NCBI RefSeq assembly: GCF_946479765.1
Contig: NZ_CAMLHO010000026.1
Coordinates: 1-54,543 of the forward strand
Source of the DNA: an uncultured Aliivibrio sp.
GTDB lineage: Bacteria; Pseudomonadota; Gammaproteobacteria; Enterobacterales; Vibrionaceae
DNA: 54,543 nucleotides
Direction: 5' to 3'
Shown here: in pieces, positions 9,609 to 18,468 of the stretch
Layout of the letters: every line of letters begins with the position of its first letter
How positions within the stretch are numbered: position 1 is the stretch's first letter
Notes under the pieces: model-generated
Databases searched by the model: none
Told to the model about the DNA's origin: nothing
Seen by the model: only the letters and a program-made list of their open reading frames with translations
Made by a program: the position numbers and the translations under genes

Positions 9609-9644
9609 ACAAATCCCTGTCAGTACTATTAATTAGGAAATATT

Positions 9645-11063
9645 ATGGTAGCAAAATCAGATTGGCACGCATTCTCAGTTCTTGTGGTTGATGATGAAAT
9701 AGGTATGCAAACCATACTAAAAAAAGCATTAAGTAAACAATTCGGTCAAGTTCATACCGCAGGAACGATTGAAGATGCAGAAGTAATTCGCCAATCTCAC
9801 CATCTTGATCTAATTATCTTAGACATTAATTTGCCGGGGCAAACGGGATTAGAATGGCAAGAAAGTATTGCTTGCGATTTTCGTAATTATGATGTGATAT
9901 TCATGACAGGGTATGCAGAGTTAGATACCGCAATTCAAGCACTTCGTTTAGGGGCTGCTGATTTTATATTAAAGCCATTTAATTTAGAAAACATGCTACA
10001 AGCGGTGAGACGGTGTATGGATCGACGTCTTGTTGAACGTACTAATTTTGCGCTGCAAAGAGAAGTTGAAAAGAATAACCCAATAGAGATCATTGGTAAT
10101 GCAGAAAAAACCTTACAATTAAAACAAATGGTGGCTCAACTTGCGCCCTCAAACGCTGCGGTTTTAATTGAAGGTGAATCCGGTACTGGTAAAGAGCTAG
10201 TTGCTCGTGGTTTGCATCAATTAAGTCATCGAAATGGTCCATTTGTGCCTTTAAACTGTGGCGCGATTGCCCCTGATCTTTTAGAGAGTGAATTGTTTGG
10301 TCATACATCAGGTGCTTTTACTGGCGCGAAAAAAGCTCGAGAAGGTCTATTTAGAGTTGCAAATAATGGCACCTTGTTTTTAGATGAAATTGGTGAGATG
10401 CCAATTGGGATGCAATCATCATTACTACGAGCGTTAGAGCAAAAAGCGATTCGTCCTGTAGGTTCTGAAAAAGAGATCCCAGTTGATGTTCGTATTGTAG
10501 CGGCAACCAATCGAAACTTGCTTGAAGAAGTAGAAAAAGGCAATTTTAGAAAAGATCTTTTTTATCGATTGAATGTCCTTACAGTGTCATTGCCAGCCTT
10601 GCGTGAACGTAAAGCGGATTTGGCTTGTTTGACTGAGCATTTTTCACACATGATCGCTAAAGAAATGGGATTAAAACCAATTCACTGGGCACACGAAGAT
10701 ATAGCTGCCATGACTCAATATGATTGGCCGGGGAATATTCGTGAGCTTAAAAATATGATTGAGCGTTGTATTTTACTCGGTAAACCGCCAGTAGATCACT
10801 GGTCTAGCTTACAAGGTGATACGCCACTGCATCAATCATCGAATCAAGAGCAGATGCTAAATCAAGAACCAACTGAATGTACTTGTATGCCGGAGATGGA
10901 TGAATACCCTGACCAGTGGACATTAAAAGAAGTTGAAAAGAAGCACATAATTACGGTTGTAGATTTGCATGACGGGAACAAGTCAGCGGCCGCAAGGCAA
11001 CTAGGTGTTGCTCGTAAAACATTAGAGAGAAAATTTAAAGAGTGGAGTGAAGAGATCGCATGA
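9645..11063 (+). CDS. Sigma54-dependent response regulator, likely controls tup and fdh genes
   Basis: NtrC-class activator of 472 residues. The receiver domain (1-125) has phosphoacceptor Asp60 in LIILDINLPG and the conserved Lys110. The AAA+ domain (about 145-385) has Walker A GESGTGKE (177-184), the sigma54-contacting GAFTGA loop (223-228) and Walker B TLFLDEIGEM. A Fis-type helix-turn-helix lies at about 440-466 (SAAARQLGVARKTLERK). The linker holds a CTC pair (Cys412, Cys414). ATG at 9645 follows AGGA. The stop overlaps the kinase start (ATGA). It is divergent from the tup operon, whose promoter is sigma54-type, so the target is inferred from context. Confidence 0.92.
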   Translation: MVAKSDWHAFSVLVVDDEIGMQTILKKALSKQFGQVHTAGTIEDAEVIRQSHHLDLIILDINLPGQTGLEWQESIACDFRNYDVIFMTGYAELDTAIQALRLGAADFILKPFNLENMLQAVRRCMDRRLVERTNFALQREVEKNNPIEIIGNAEKTLQLKQMVAQLAPSNAAVLIEGESGTGKELVARGLHQLSHRNGPFVPLNCGAIAPDLLESELFGHTSGAFTGAKKAREGLFRVANNGTLFLDEIGEMPIGMQSSLLRALEQKAIRPVGSEKEIPVDVRIVAATNRNLLEEVEKGNFRKDLFYRLNVLTVSLPALRERKADLACLTEHFSHMIAKEMGLKPIHWAHEDIAAMTQYDWPGNIRELKNMIERCILLGKPPVDHWSSLQGDTPLHQSSNQEQMLNQEPTECTCMPEMDEYPDQWTLKEVEKKHIITVVDLHDGNKSAAARQLGVARKTLERKFKEWSEEIA

Positions 11064-13102
11064 TGTTATCTCCTCTTTTATGGAAACGTAGAATCAAAAC
11101 CATGGTGAGATATCGCTTATTGTGGTTAAACTCTGTTCCTTTATTTCTCACATTGCTTGCTTTAGTGATTATTACTGCGTTTTGGTCGGTGCATTATACG
11201 TGGCAAAACGCACTCAATGATGTTGGAAGTAAATTATCAATAGCGAAGAATAGCGTTGATTTTCTGCAACAAGAGCAGGGGGCTGAACTTCGTGCTTTTG
11301 TTGAGTCATATCAATTTCAAACAAGATTAAAAAATAATGATCCAGATCTTCAGTATTGGGCTGAACACCAAGCTGATAACTATAATTCTGATTTTATTGT
11401 TGTTCATCCTATTGATTATATTGAACACCTCCCTGCATCATCGGTTAACGCATTGTCATTAGGGATCTCTCGTACCTTTTTTCAAGTGATGACGAATGAA
11501 GATTTAAAGAATATTAGTTCGGAATTAAGCACTCAAGTCCAAGTTATCAATAAAGAAAACGGCAGTATTGAAAAGCGGGGACTGGTGATTAGAACCCTAA
11601 TCCCTATTTTTAATAAGGAAGGTAACTTAGCTTGGATAGTTGATAGTGGCATTATTCTTAATAACAGTACTTTTTTGGTTGATAGGATCCGAGACCTTAT
11701 TTATCCAGAAGGCGACTTAGCGTCAGATAATTATGGCACAGTCACTCTGTTTTTAGATGATTTACGTATTAGCACTAACGTACCATTACATAATGATTTT
11801 GCGAATAAATCTCTAAATCAAGGTCGAGCAATAGGAACAAGCGTCTCTCCTGAAGTAAAAGAAAGTGTAATTCAAAATAGAGAACGTTGGGTTAACCGAG
11901 CTTATGTGTATAACAATTGGTATATATCAGCTTATCAACCAATAAAAGGTATGGATGATAATGTCATCGGCATGTTATATACCGGATATTTAGAGTGGCC
12001 TTTACTTAAGCAATATCTACAAAATCTAGTAGAGGCAGGAGTAACGATTTTAATTACGTTGTTGTTATCAACTATTTTTGTACACAGAGGGGCAAGAGAT
12101 CTCTTTCTGCCAATTGAAAAAATTCATTATGTTGTTAAATCAGTTCAAATGGGCAAAAATGTCCGAATTGGAAATTTAGGATTAGATAATAACCATGAGC
12201 TTACGAGTTTGGCTCAACAATTTGATAATATGTTGGATCAATTGCAGCAGCGAAATATTGAGATCCAAAGAGCGTCTAAAGAATTAGAATCAAAAGTTGA
12301 GTCTCGAACAGCAAGTCTGCATGAAAAGACGATTGAGCTTGAGCAATACATCAAATTATTAAAACAAGCACAAGATAAGCTTATTATGAGTGAAAAGTTA
12401 GCGTCTCTTGGAGAGTTAACTGCGGGTATTGCTCATGAAATTAATAACCCAACGGCTGTGATTTTAGGTAATGCAGAGCTAATTAAGTATGAACTAGGTG
12501 ATGGTGCTCATGTCATTTCAGAAGAGCTAGACGCGATAATGGAACAGATTGACCGTATTCGGAATATTACTCGTAGTTTACTGCAATATAGTAGACAAGG
12601 AGGTATTCAAGATGAGGTCACGTGGCAATATATCAATCCAATTATTGAAGAGAGTGTCATCTTAGTTCGAACTGGTGCGAATAAGCGGGATATTGAGGTG
12701 GAATTCGATTTTCAACAACCGCCACGAGTAGAAGTTAATAGACATCATTTATTACAGGTGCTCGTTAATCTACAAATGAACGGTATTCATGCAATGAACA
12801 GTAAAGGAAAGTTAATTATTCGTAGTAGAACGTGGTATGAAGGCGAAATTGAACTTGGTGCGATCATTGAAATTGAAGACTTTGGTTTAGGAATGAGCTC
12901 AGATCAGCTAAATAGAATATTTGACCCTTTTTATACGACTAAGCGTGATGGAACAGGGCTTGGACTTTCGGTTTCTCAAAGTTTATTAAGCCAAACGAAT
13001 GGAGAAATAAAAGTTCGTTCTAGGTTGGGAGAGGGCTCGGTATTTACCGTATTCTTACCTATAAAATACGAGTGTTCTCAATATGATAACTTGGTTGGAT
13101 GA
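11060..13102 (+). CDS. Membrane histidine kinase, partner of the sigma54 regulator
   Basis: 680-residue sensor kinase. A transmembrane helix near residues 25-47 is followed by a large periplasmic region (about 50-325) of double-Cache type. A second helix (about 327-345), a HAMP-like segment and a coiled coil (about 400-440) come next. The HisKA motif GIAHEINNP has phosphoacceptor His459. The ATPase domain carries the N box (NLQMNGIHAM), the G1 box (EDFGLGMS), FDPFYTTK and GTGLGLSVSQ. It starts at ATG 11060, overlapping the regulator stop by 4 bases; a second ATG follows directly. The ligand is unknown; formate, tungstate or a respiratory signal would suit the neighbours. Confidence 0.92.
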   Translation: MMLSPLLWKRRIKTMVRYRLLWLNSVPLFLTLLALVIITAFWSVHYTWQNALNDVGSKLSIAKNSVDFLQQEQGAELRAFVESYQFQTRLKNNDPDLQYWAEHQADNYNSDFIVVHPIDYIEHLPASSVNALSLGISRTFFQVMTNEDLKNISSELSTQVQVINKENGSIEKRGLVIRTLIPIFNKEGNLAWIVDSGIILNNSTFLVDRIRDLIYPEGDLASDNYGTVTLFLDDLRISTNVPLHNDFANKSLNQGRAIGTSVSPEVKESVIQNRERWVNRAYVYNNWYISAYQPIKGMDDNVIGMLYTGYLEWPLLKQYLQNLVEAGVTILITLLLSTIFVHRGARDLFLPIEKIHYVVKSVQMGKNVRIGNLGLDNNHELTSLAQQFDNMLDQLQQRNIEIQRASKELESKVESRTASLHEKTIELEQYIKLLKQAQDKLIMSEKLASLGELTAGIAHEINNPTAVILGNAELIKYELGDGAHVISEELDAIMEQIDRIRNITRSLLQYSRQGGIQDEVTWQYINPIIEESVILVRTGANKRDIEVEFDFQQPPRVEVNRHHLLQVLVNLQMNGIHAMNSKGKLIIRSRTWYEGEIELGAIIEIEDFGLGMSSDQLNRIFDPFYTTKRDGTGLGLSVSQSLLSQTNGEIKVRSRLGEGSVFTVFLPIKYECSQYDNLVG

Positions 13103-13609
13103 TTTTATACCCTAAGATAATTAGTTCATGCTAATTATGAAGATGGGTATGATAAATCCAAAAAGGAAAAAAGAATGACTAATAAAATGTTATCCTCTTC
13201 ACAAAATATGGCACAACTTCAAAGTTTGTACTTTTTATAACCATAATGTTTACGAAATTCGTTGATATTATGATTATGATATAGGATAGTTAGCTCGTCC
13301 GGTTATGACCCCGAACAGTACTAAATTAAGCCACATTCTGAGACGTGTGGCTTTCCTTTTTCTTCCCCTTTACTTATTGTTTTACCTATTCTTTTCTAGA
13401 TGTATCCATTCTATTTTGTATTAAAAAATCTAATCAATAATGACGATATTATCAGTCTGATCTGTATGTAATTGAGTTTTATTTTGTTCGGTAAGTTGTT
13501 CTTTCATACTTATATGAACCCAAAATGAATAATGTGCTCACTAATCATTAAGATACGACCCTGTAATCTTACTCCTAAGTTAACGAATGAATCTACTTGG
13601 AGAAAAATT
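13103..13609. other. Long spacer after the kinase gene
   Basis: About 500 bases without an ORF. It holds an AT palindrome at 13117-13138 (ATAATTAG / CTAATTAT), a convincing terminator at 13328-13361 about 225 bases past the kinase stop, and AT-rich sequence before the glycosyltransferase. The stretch ahead of the terminator could be a long 3' end or an unannotated small RNA. Confidence 0.5.
13328..13361 (+). terminator. Rho-independent terminator
   Basis: AAGCCACA and TGTGGCTT pair as an 8-bp stem with a 10-base loop, followed by TCCTTTTT. It lies 225 bases beyond the kinase stop, so it may end the kinase transcript or a separate small transcript. Confidence 0.75.
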
Positions 13610-14341
13610 ATGAGCCCATTAAGCATTGTAATCATCACATTAAATGAAGAAAAACGAATCGGTCGTTTATTGGAAGATTTAACAAAACAAACAAATCAAA
13701 ACTTTGAAGTGGTCATTGTTGATTCAAACAGCGAAGATGCCACATGTGAAGTTGCTCAGGCCTTTGCAGCGAGTATTTCTGATTTAATGATCCACAAAAT
13801 GGATAAACGTGGTGTTAGCCTAGGTCGTAATACTGGCGCATCACTCGCTAAGCATGAACGCTTACTATTTTTAGATGCAGACGTAAGCCTAAAAACAGAT
13901 TTTCTTGAGAGAGCAGCAACACAATTAGCTGAGAAAAAATTAGAAGTCGCTGGTGTGTATATGGGCTCTAAAGGGCTTCCTATTGCTCATCGAGTAGGCT
14001 ACGGTTTATTTAACTTAGGTTTATTTGCTACTCAATTCACTTTTCCAACTGCCGTTGGTGCGTGTATTTTCTCAACAAAGCGTGCGCACAATGAATTGCA
14101 AGGTTTTGATGAAAACATCACTTTATGTGAAGACTGCGATTATGTGAAACGAGCAAGTCAAACCTGGCGTTTTCGATTTTTACCAATGACGTTTGAGTTT
14201 GATCCACGTCGATTAGACCAAGATGGTTTATTTACGATGGGGGCTACGTATTTAAAAGCCAATATTCGCCGCTTTTTCTTTGGTGAGATGCGCAATAACG
14301 AGATGGAATATAAATTCGGTCATTATTCTGAGCAAAAGTAA
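13610..14341 (+). CDS. Family 2 glycosyltransferase
   Basis: Cytoplasmic GT-A fold transferase of 243 residues using a nucleotide-sugar donor; acceptor unknown. The N-terminus SIVIITLNEEKRIGRLLEDL is typical of GT2, followed by VVDSNSEDATCEVA, a DADVSL (DXD-type) metal-binding site, and CEDCDYVKRA in the acceptor region. The ATG at 13610 has GGAG eight bases upstream; the frame extends 26 codons further upstream without a ribosome site. It lies 15 bases ahead of a DedA-LssY membrane protein gene and is probably cotranscribed, suggesting joint work on an envelope lipid or lipid-linked sugar. Confidence 0.88.
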   Translation: MSPLSIVIITLNEEKRIGRLLEDLTKQTNQNFEVVIVDSNSEDATCEVAQAFAASISDLMIHKMDKRGVSLGRNTGASLAKHERLLFLDADVSLKTDFLERAATQLAEKKLEVAGVYMGSKGLPIAHRVGYGLFNLGLFATQFTFPTAVGACIFSTKRAHNELQGFDENITLCEDCDYVKRASQTWRFRFLPMTFEFDPRRLDQDGLFTMGATYLKANIRRFFFGEMRNNEMEYKFGHYSEQK

Positions 14342-14356
14342 CCAGCATAGGTAAGC

Positions 14357-15640
14357 GTGCTTATGTATGATTCTATGGCATTATTTACGGGCGCATTATT
14401 GGATGCGCTCATAGGGCCAAATTTATTTGTGCCGGGTGAGCCGTTCTTAATTGCAGCCGGTTTTCAGCTTCATCAAGGCGTTTGGGCTGGCGTTATTGCA
14501 GTATTGTTCGGTGGTCTTATTGGTGATCAACTCAGTTATTGGATTGGACGTCGCTTTGGCCGAAAGGCTCAGACACGATTAATGAACTGGCAACCAAAAA
14601 CTCGCCGACCCATTGCTCGCTGTCGCTTGTTACTTCAGAGAAAAGGTAATTCGGTCTTATTGTTTGCTCGCTTATTAGGACCAGTGGCTTGGATCGTTCC
14701 CTTTATCGCTGGTGTAAATAATATCGAGTGGCGACGATTTTCATTGTTTGCATCTATTGGATTACTACTTGGTGTGGGTCAATTTGTCTTATGGGGGTAT
14801 TTACTCTCTTATGGGATTGATGCCTTTCCATTGATGAGTGATATGACACTATTTGTCACCGAGCATAAACAATCAATAGTGACCTTGTTACTGATAGTTA
14901 TTTTTTTCGTGATGGCAAAGAAGTTTCAATGGAAAAATATTGGCAAGAAATCAGTAGCAGTAGTTGTGAGTGCTATTATTTATTTGAATTATAGTCATTT
15001 TTTTTGGGTCGCTGATGATGTAATAGAAAAGTCAATTCCTGCACCATTGCATTTTGATGAAACAAAAACATCTTTCAAAGCTTTCCCTGGAGTATCTTCT
15101 TTTTTTGATGCGCAAGCGGTTAATATCGCACTTATTGGCCATCACCCTCAATCTATAATGGTGCAATTAGGTTGGATTGAGAATAAAACGTTTTCTCGTG
15201 ATGATATTGAATTTGTTGATTATCTCTCACTGATTAAGAATAAAACGCCACCGGTTTCTGATCTATTTTGGAACGGGCGGATACAAGATATGGCATTTCA
15301 ATTACCGGGCGATTTATTAAAGAGAAGTCATATTCGGTGGTGGAGTGCAGGTAAGAACGAAAATAATGAACAAGTATGGTTAGGAGTACTAAGTTACGAT
15401 GATGGGTTAACGATTACCGCTTATCGAGGTATTGTGACTATGTTACATAGCATTGATCCTAATGTAGATGAGGAAAGAGAACGATTAAAAACGAGTATTG
15501 ATACTTTTTTTCTCGATTTAACGACCTTAAATATAGCTTATGCAGAACCGATCACTGAAGATGAACAACATGATTACTATTCTGATGGAAAGATACTAGT
15601 TATTGGTTTATCACAGAGTTTACTCATCGCAAATAATTAG
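14357..15640 (+). CDS. DedA family membrane protein with C-terminal LssY-like domain
   Basis: 427 residues in two parts. Residues 1-200 are a DedA/SNARE-associated domain: EPFLIAAGF near the N-terminus, GGLIGDQLSYWIGRRFG, and FARLLGPVAWIVPFIAGV, with several membrane helices. Residues about 230-420 are a soluble domain beginning PAPLHFDETKTSF and containing FWNGRIQDMAFQLPGD, which resembles the LssY C-terminal domain. DedA proteins are linked to lipid carrier flipping; LssY-type domains occur in membrane proteins near secretion or lipid enzymes. The GTG at 14357 has AGGTAAG at close spacing; an ATG at 14363 is the alternative. It converges with a kinase gene across a hairpin. Confidence 0.8.
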   Translation: MLMYDSMALFTGALLDALIGPNLFVPGEPFLIAAGFQLHQGVWAGVIAVLFGGLIGDQLSYWIGRRFGRKAQTRLMNWQPKTRRPIARCRLLLQRKGNSVLLFARLLGPVAWIVPFIAGVNNIEWRRFSLFASIGLLLGVGQFVLWGYLLSYGIDAFPLMSDMTLFVTEHKQSIVTLLLIVIFFVMAKKFQWKNIGKKSVAVVVSAIIYLNYSHFFWVADDVIEKSIPAPLHFDETKTSFKAFPGVSSFFDAQAVNIALIGHHPQSIMVQLGWIENKTFSRDDIEFVDYLSLIKNKTPPVSDLFWNGRIQDMAFQLPGDLLKRSHIRWWSAGKNENNEQVWLGVLSYDDGLTITAYRGIVTMLHSIDPNVDEERERLKTSIDTFFLDLTTLNIAYAEPITEDEQHDYYSDGKILVIGLSQSLLIANN

Positions 15641-15660
15641 GGTCGTTATTGACCCTAATT
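15635..15660. terminator. Hairpin between convergent genes
   Basis: AATTAGGGTC and GACCCTAATT make a perfect 10-bp stem with a 6-base loop, starting over the DedA-LssY stop codon. There is no long T-tract, so it may act weakly in both directions. Confidence 0.55.
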
Positions 15661-15701
15661 TAGATTGTCAGAATACGATGTTTAATAAAGCAGAAAAACG
15701 A

Positions 15702-17066
15702 TCACTCTTTTACTCGTGGGAAGGTTAGGGTGGCTTTTAGTCCTCCCATTGCACTCTTTGATAATTCAAGCGAGCCGCGATAACTGTGCGCCATTTCACT
15801 CACAATATTTAGCCCAAGACCTGTTCCTGGAGTCGTTTCATCCAAACGGATACCACGTTTAATGACTTGTTCAAACTCTGATTCAGGAATACCTTCACCA
15901 TCATCCTCAATCATTATACGAATTTGATTTGCTTCAACTTCCTTAGAATGAACACGGATCATTGAATGTGCCCATTTATATCCATTTTCAAGTAAGTTTC
16001 CTAGCATCTCATCGAGATCAGTTTTATCGACGGCGATATGATCTTCACTGTCTAGCTCATTTATTAATATCACGTCACGTTCAGCATAGACTTTATCAAA
16101 TGCCATTGAGATCGCATCTACTCGTTCAGAGGGTGAGGTGGCCACTGAGAGGATATTCATTGAACCTGCCATGCGAGCACGACTAAGGTGATAATCAATA
16201 TGTGCTTGCAGTTGAGCAATAGGAGCAGATAACCGATTTTTATCTTCAACGCTCAAATATTCTAATTCATTTTTTAGTACCGATAGAGGTGTCTTTAATG
16301 AATGAGATAAATTACCGGCATGATGACGAGCACGTTCAAGTAACTCTTGGTAATGAAATAATAGTGCGTTGAGATCAGAAACCAATGGCGCGATCTCTTG
16401 AGGATAATGCTGACTTAATGCCTGTTGTTCACCTTTACGCAGCATAACTAACTCAGATTGCATTTTAGCTAAAGGGCGAAGTGACCAGCTGACTTGAATA
16501 CCGATAAGAAACAATATGCCACTAAACAATAAGCCCAGAATAACCCAAAGCTGTCCTGTGAGTTGCTGCAATGTTTTTTCTAGAGGATCTTCATCAAGAC
16601 CAATAGTAATCGTCACAGGGGTTTTTATTTCAGGAAGATAAATTTTCTTTTGAATATAAATAAGTTTTTCATTATTAGCCCCTTTAACATTAGGGCTAAT
16701 ATCTAACGTATCTTCTTCGAATGTGAGCTTTTTATCCCATAAAGAACGAGAACGTAACTCTGTACCTTTTGTATTAGCTGTCCAGTATAACCCGCTATAA
16801 GGTTGATTAAAGCGAGGGTCAGATAACCGAGAAGGCATGATGAGATTACCTTCACTGTTTACTTCGATATTGGCGGTGATTTCATCCATAGAAAGAGAGA
16901 GCTGATCTTTCTCATCCTGGACTAAATAGTCACTGACTAGTTTTGGAATACCAATACCCGCCGCTAAGATCATTGCAGATAGCCAAAAAGCCGCAGCAAG
17001 AAGCAAGCGGCTTTTTAAACTCAATTTATTGAACGTACCTTTAAGGTGCTTAGGTGCTCTTTTCAC
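15702..17066 (-). CDS. PhoQ-like sensor histidine kinase
   Basis: 454-residue inner-membrane kinase. Transmembrane helices at about 21-43 and 172-194 flank a periplasmic domain of about 130 residues. HAMP is near 195-245. The dimerisation motif HAGNLSHSLKTPLSVL has phosphoacceptor His255, the form typical of PhoQ-type kinases. The ATPase domain shows LDEMLGNLLENGYKW, DDGEGIPE and GTGLGLNIV. It lies 15 bases after its response regulator gene. An acidic, signal-bearing PepSY protein is encoded upstream in the same direction. Signals such as cations or antimicrobial peptides are known for the family but not demonstrated here. Confidence 0.9.
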   Translation of the reverse strand: MKRAPKHLKGTFNKLSLKSRLLLAAAFWLSAMILAAGIGIPKLVSDYLVQDEKDQLSLSMDEITANIEVNSEGNLIMPSRLSDPRFNQPYSGLYWTANTKGTELRSRSLWDKKLTFEEDTLDISPNVKGANNEKLIYIQKKIYLPEIKTPVTITIGLDEDPLEKTLQQLTGQLWVILGLLFSGILFLIGIQVSWSLRPLAKMQSELVMLRKGEQQALSQHYPQEIAPLVSDLNALLFHYQELLERARHHAGNLSHSLKTPLSVLKNELEYLSVEDKNRLSAPIAQLQAHIDYHLSRARMAGSMNILSVATSPSERVDAISMAFDKVYAERDVILINELDSEDHIAVDKTDLDEMLGNLLENGYKWAHSMIRVHSKEVEANQIRIMIEDDGEGIPESEFEQVIKRGIRLDETTPGTGLGLNIVSEMAHSYRGSLELSKSAMGGLKATLTFPRVKE

Positions 17067-17081
17067 TATAGGCCTTTATTT

Positions 17082-17738
17082 TTAAGGGTTTAATTGATAA
17101 CCAAGACCACGAACTGTTTTTATTATATTAGGGGCGATCTTTTTACGAATACGACCAATAAAGACTTCAACGGTGTTTGAATCACGATCAAAATCTTGTT
17201 TATAAATATGTTCAACTAAGGTTGTTCTTGAAATTACTTTTTCTGGATTATGCATAAAATAGGCAATAACTTTGTACTCAAGCGCAGTTAAGCTTACCGC
17301 TTGTTCTTGCCATAAAACTTTGGAACTTCTTGTATCTAAACTTAAATCGCCAATTTTTAGAATAGGGGAGGCGTTTCCTGATGCTCTACGTAATTGAGCA
17401 CGAATACGAGCAATTAATTCCACCATTTCGAAGGGTTTAGTTAGATAATCATCAGCGCCTGCATTTAACCCTTCAACGCGTTGAGATAACGTATCACGGG
17501 CACTTAAAATAATGACTGGCGTATTAATGTTTTCATCACGGAGGCTTTTTAAAACGGTTAAGCCATTTAATTTAGGTAGACCGAGATCAAGAACAATTGC
17601 ATCCCATTCTTCAGTTGTTGCTCTATATAAAGCATCAATCCCATCTTGAGATAACTCTGGGACCCAATCTGCGCTTTCTAATGTGTCTATAATTTGTTCG
17701 CCTAGACGAGGGTCATCTTCTACCACTAAAATTTTCAT
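17082..17738 (-). CDS. OmpR/PhoP-family response regulator
   Basis: 218-residue DNA-binding regulator. The receiver domain (1-115) has the acidic pair EDD at 7-9, phosphoacceptor Asp51 in VLDLGLP and Lys101 in DYLTKPFE. The winged-helix domain (about 125-218) ends in VEVFIGRIRKKI and TVRGLGYQL. It is expressed between a PepSY protein (35 bases upstream) and its kinase (15 bases downstream). Confidence 0.92.
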   Translation of the reverse strand: MKILVVEDDPRLGEQIIDTLESADWVPELSQDGIDALYRATTEEWDAIVLDLGLPKLNGLTVLKSLRDENINTPVIILSARDTLSQRVEGLNAGADDYLTKPFEMVELIARIRAQLRRASGNASPILKIGDLSLDTRSSKVLWQEQAVSLTALEYKVIAYFMHNPEKVISRTTLVEHIYKQDFDRDSNTVEVFIGRIRKKIAPNIIKTVRGLGYQLNP

Positions 17739-17773
17739 TGTAATTTTTGTCTCTAGTAATTATGTAGGGATTA

Positions 17774-18163
17774 TTATTTCAAGGCAGATCGTATGTCACG
17801 ACCCTTGATTTCTATAATGGCTAAGGTTGTTGCGTTATACTCAACTTTGATAACATTATTATCATGAACAAGCTTTAATTCATAAGTCCATTCATCGTCA
17901 TCTTCCTCTAGTTCAACCTTAATGATGCGACCATGAAAATCTTTATCGACCATGGCGTATAGTTCGGAAAATGGTTTTACTAGCCCTGCTTGAACTGCAT
18001 CATAGACTTCATCTTGATCTTCCTCTATCTCGATTCGAGCTTCACTTTGAGGAACATCAATGACCAATTTATGTCCATTTTGATGTTCATTCGCTAATGC
18101 GCTTTGAGATAGGGAGAGAAGGGTAAAGAGGGCAGCTAGGTATAACGCTGATTTCTTTCGCAT
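17774..18163 (-). CDS. Periplasmic PepSY-domain protein
   Basis: 129-residue exported protein, with a signal peptide over residues 1-24 (cleavage near SALANEH). The ATG at 18163 has AGGA six bases upstream; the 20 extra codons in the longer frame would spoil the signal peptide. The mature part is rich in Glu and Asp (EIEEDQDE, ELEEDDDEW) and holds a single PepSY repeat, DAVQAGLVKPFSEL to IKGRDIR. It is the first gene of a three-gene unit with a PhoPQ-like pair. PepSY proteins often bind or inhibit; a role as accessory sensor for the kinase is an inference from position. Confidence 0.82.
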   Translation of the reverse strand: MRKKSALYLAALFTLLSLSQSALANEHQNGHKLVIDVPQSEARIEIEEDQDEVYDAVQAGLVKPFSELYAMVDKDFHGRIIKVELEEDDDEWTYELKLVHDNNVIKVEYNATTLAIIEIKGRDIRSALK

Positions 18164-18352
18164 GGGATTTCCTAGTTGAGTGAACACAGAAGAAGTATAA
18201 AACAACGAAGATGAATAGAACATGAATTTTAGTTCAAAAAAAGCCTACTCATAATGAGTTATTCTGATAAATGTGTAAATTATTGTGAGTGATTGTGTTT
18301 TTTCATGGTGCAAATAATAAGGTGTTGATTCTAATCGATAAATGTTACTTAT

Positions 18353-18368
18353 TGTGATTGAAATCATA
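18353..18368. promoter_or_regulatory. Possible CRP-type site upstream of the BCCT gene
   Basis: TGTGATTGAAATCATA matches TGTGA-N6-TCACA at 9 of 10 positions. It lies about 100 bases upstream of the transporter start, a plausible activator distance. A single match in AT-rich DNA is weak evidence. Confidence 0.35.
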
Positions 18369-18468
18369 ATTATTTGACTGTTTTTTTGCCTTTTTTAAAA
18401 ATATTTGACTGGTTTTACGTTTTTTAAGCTGCTAGAGTCCCATCCCTCACGCATCAAGTGGGATACCC

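Noticed and set aside
13209-13224. TGGCAC resembling a sigma54 -24 element
   Set aside because: The -12 GC is absent at the required 10-base distance.
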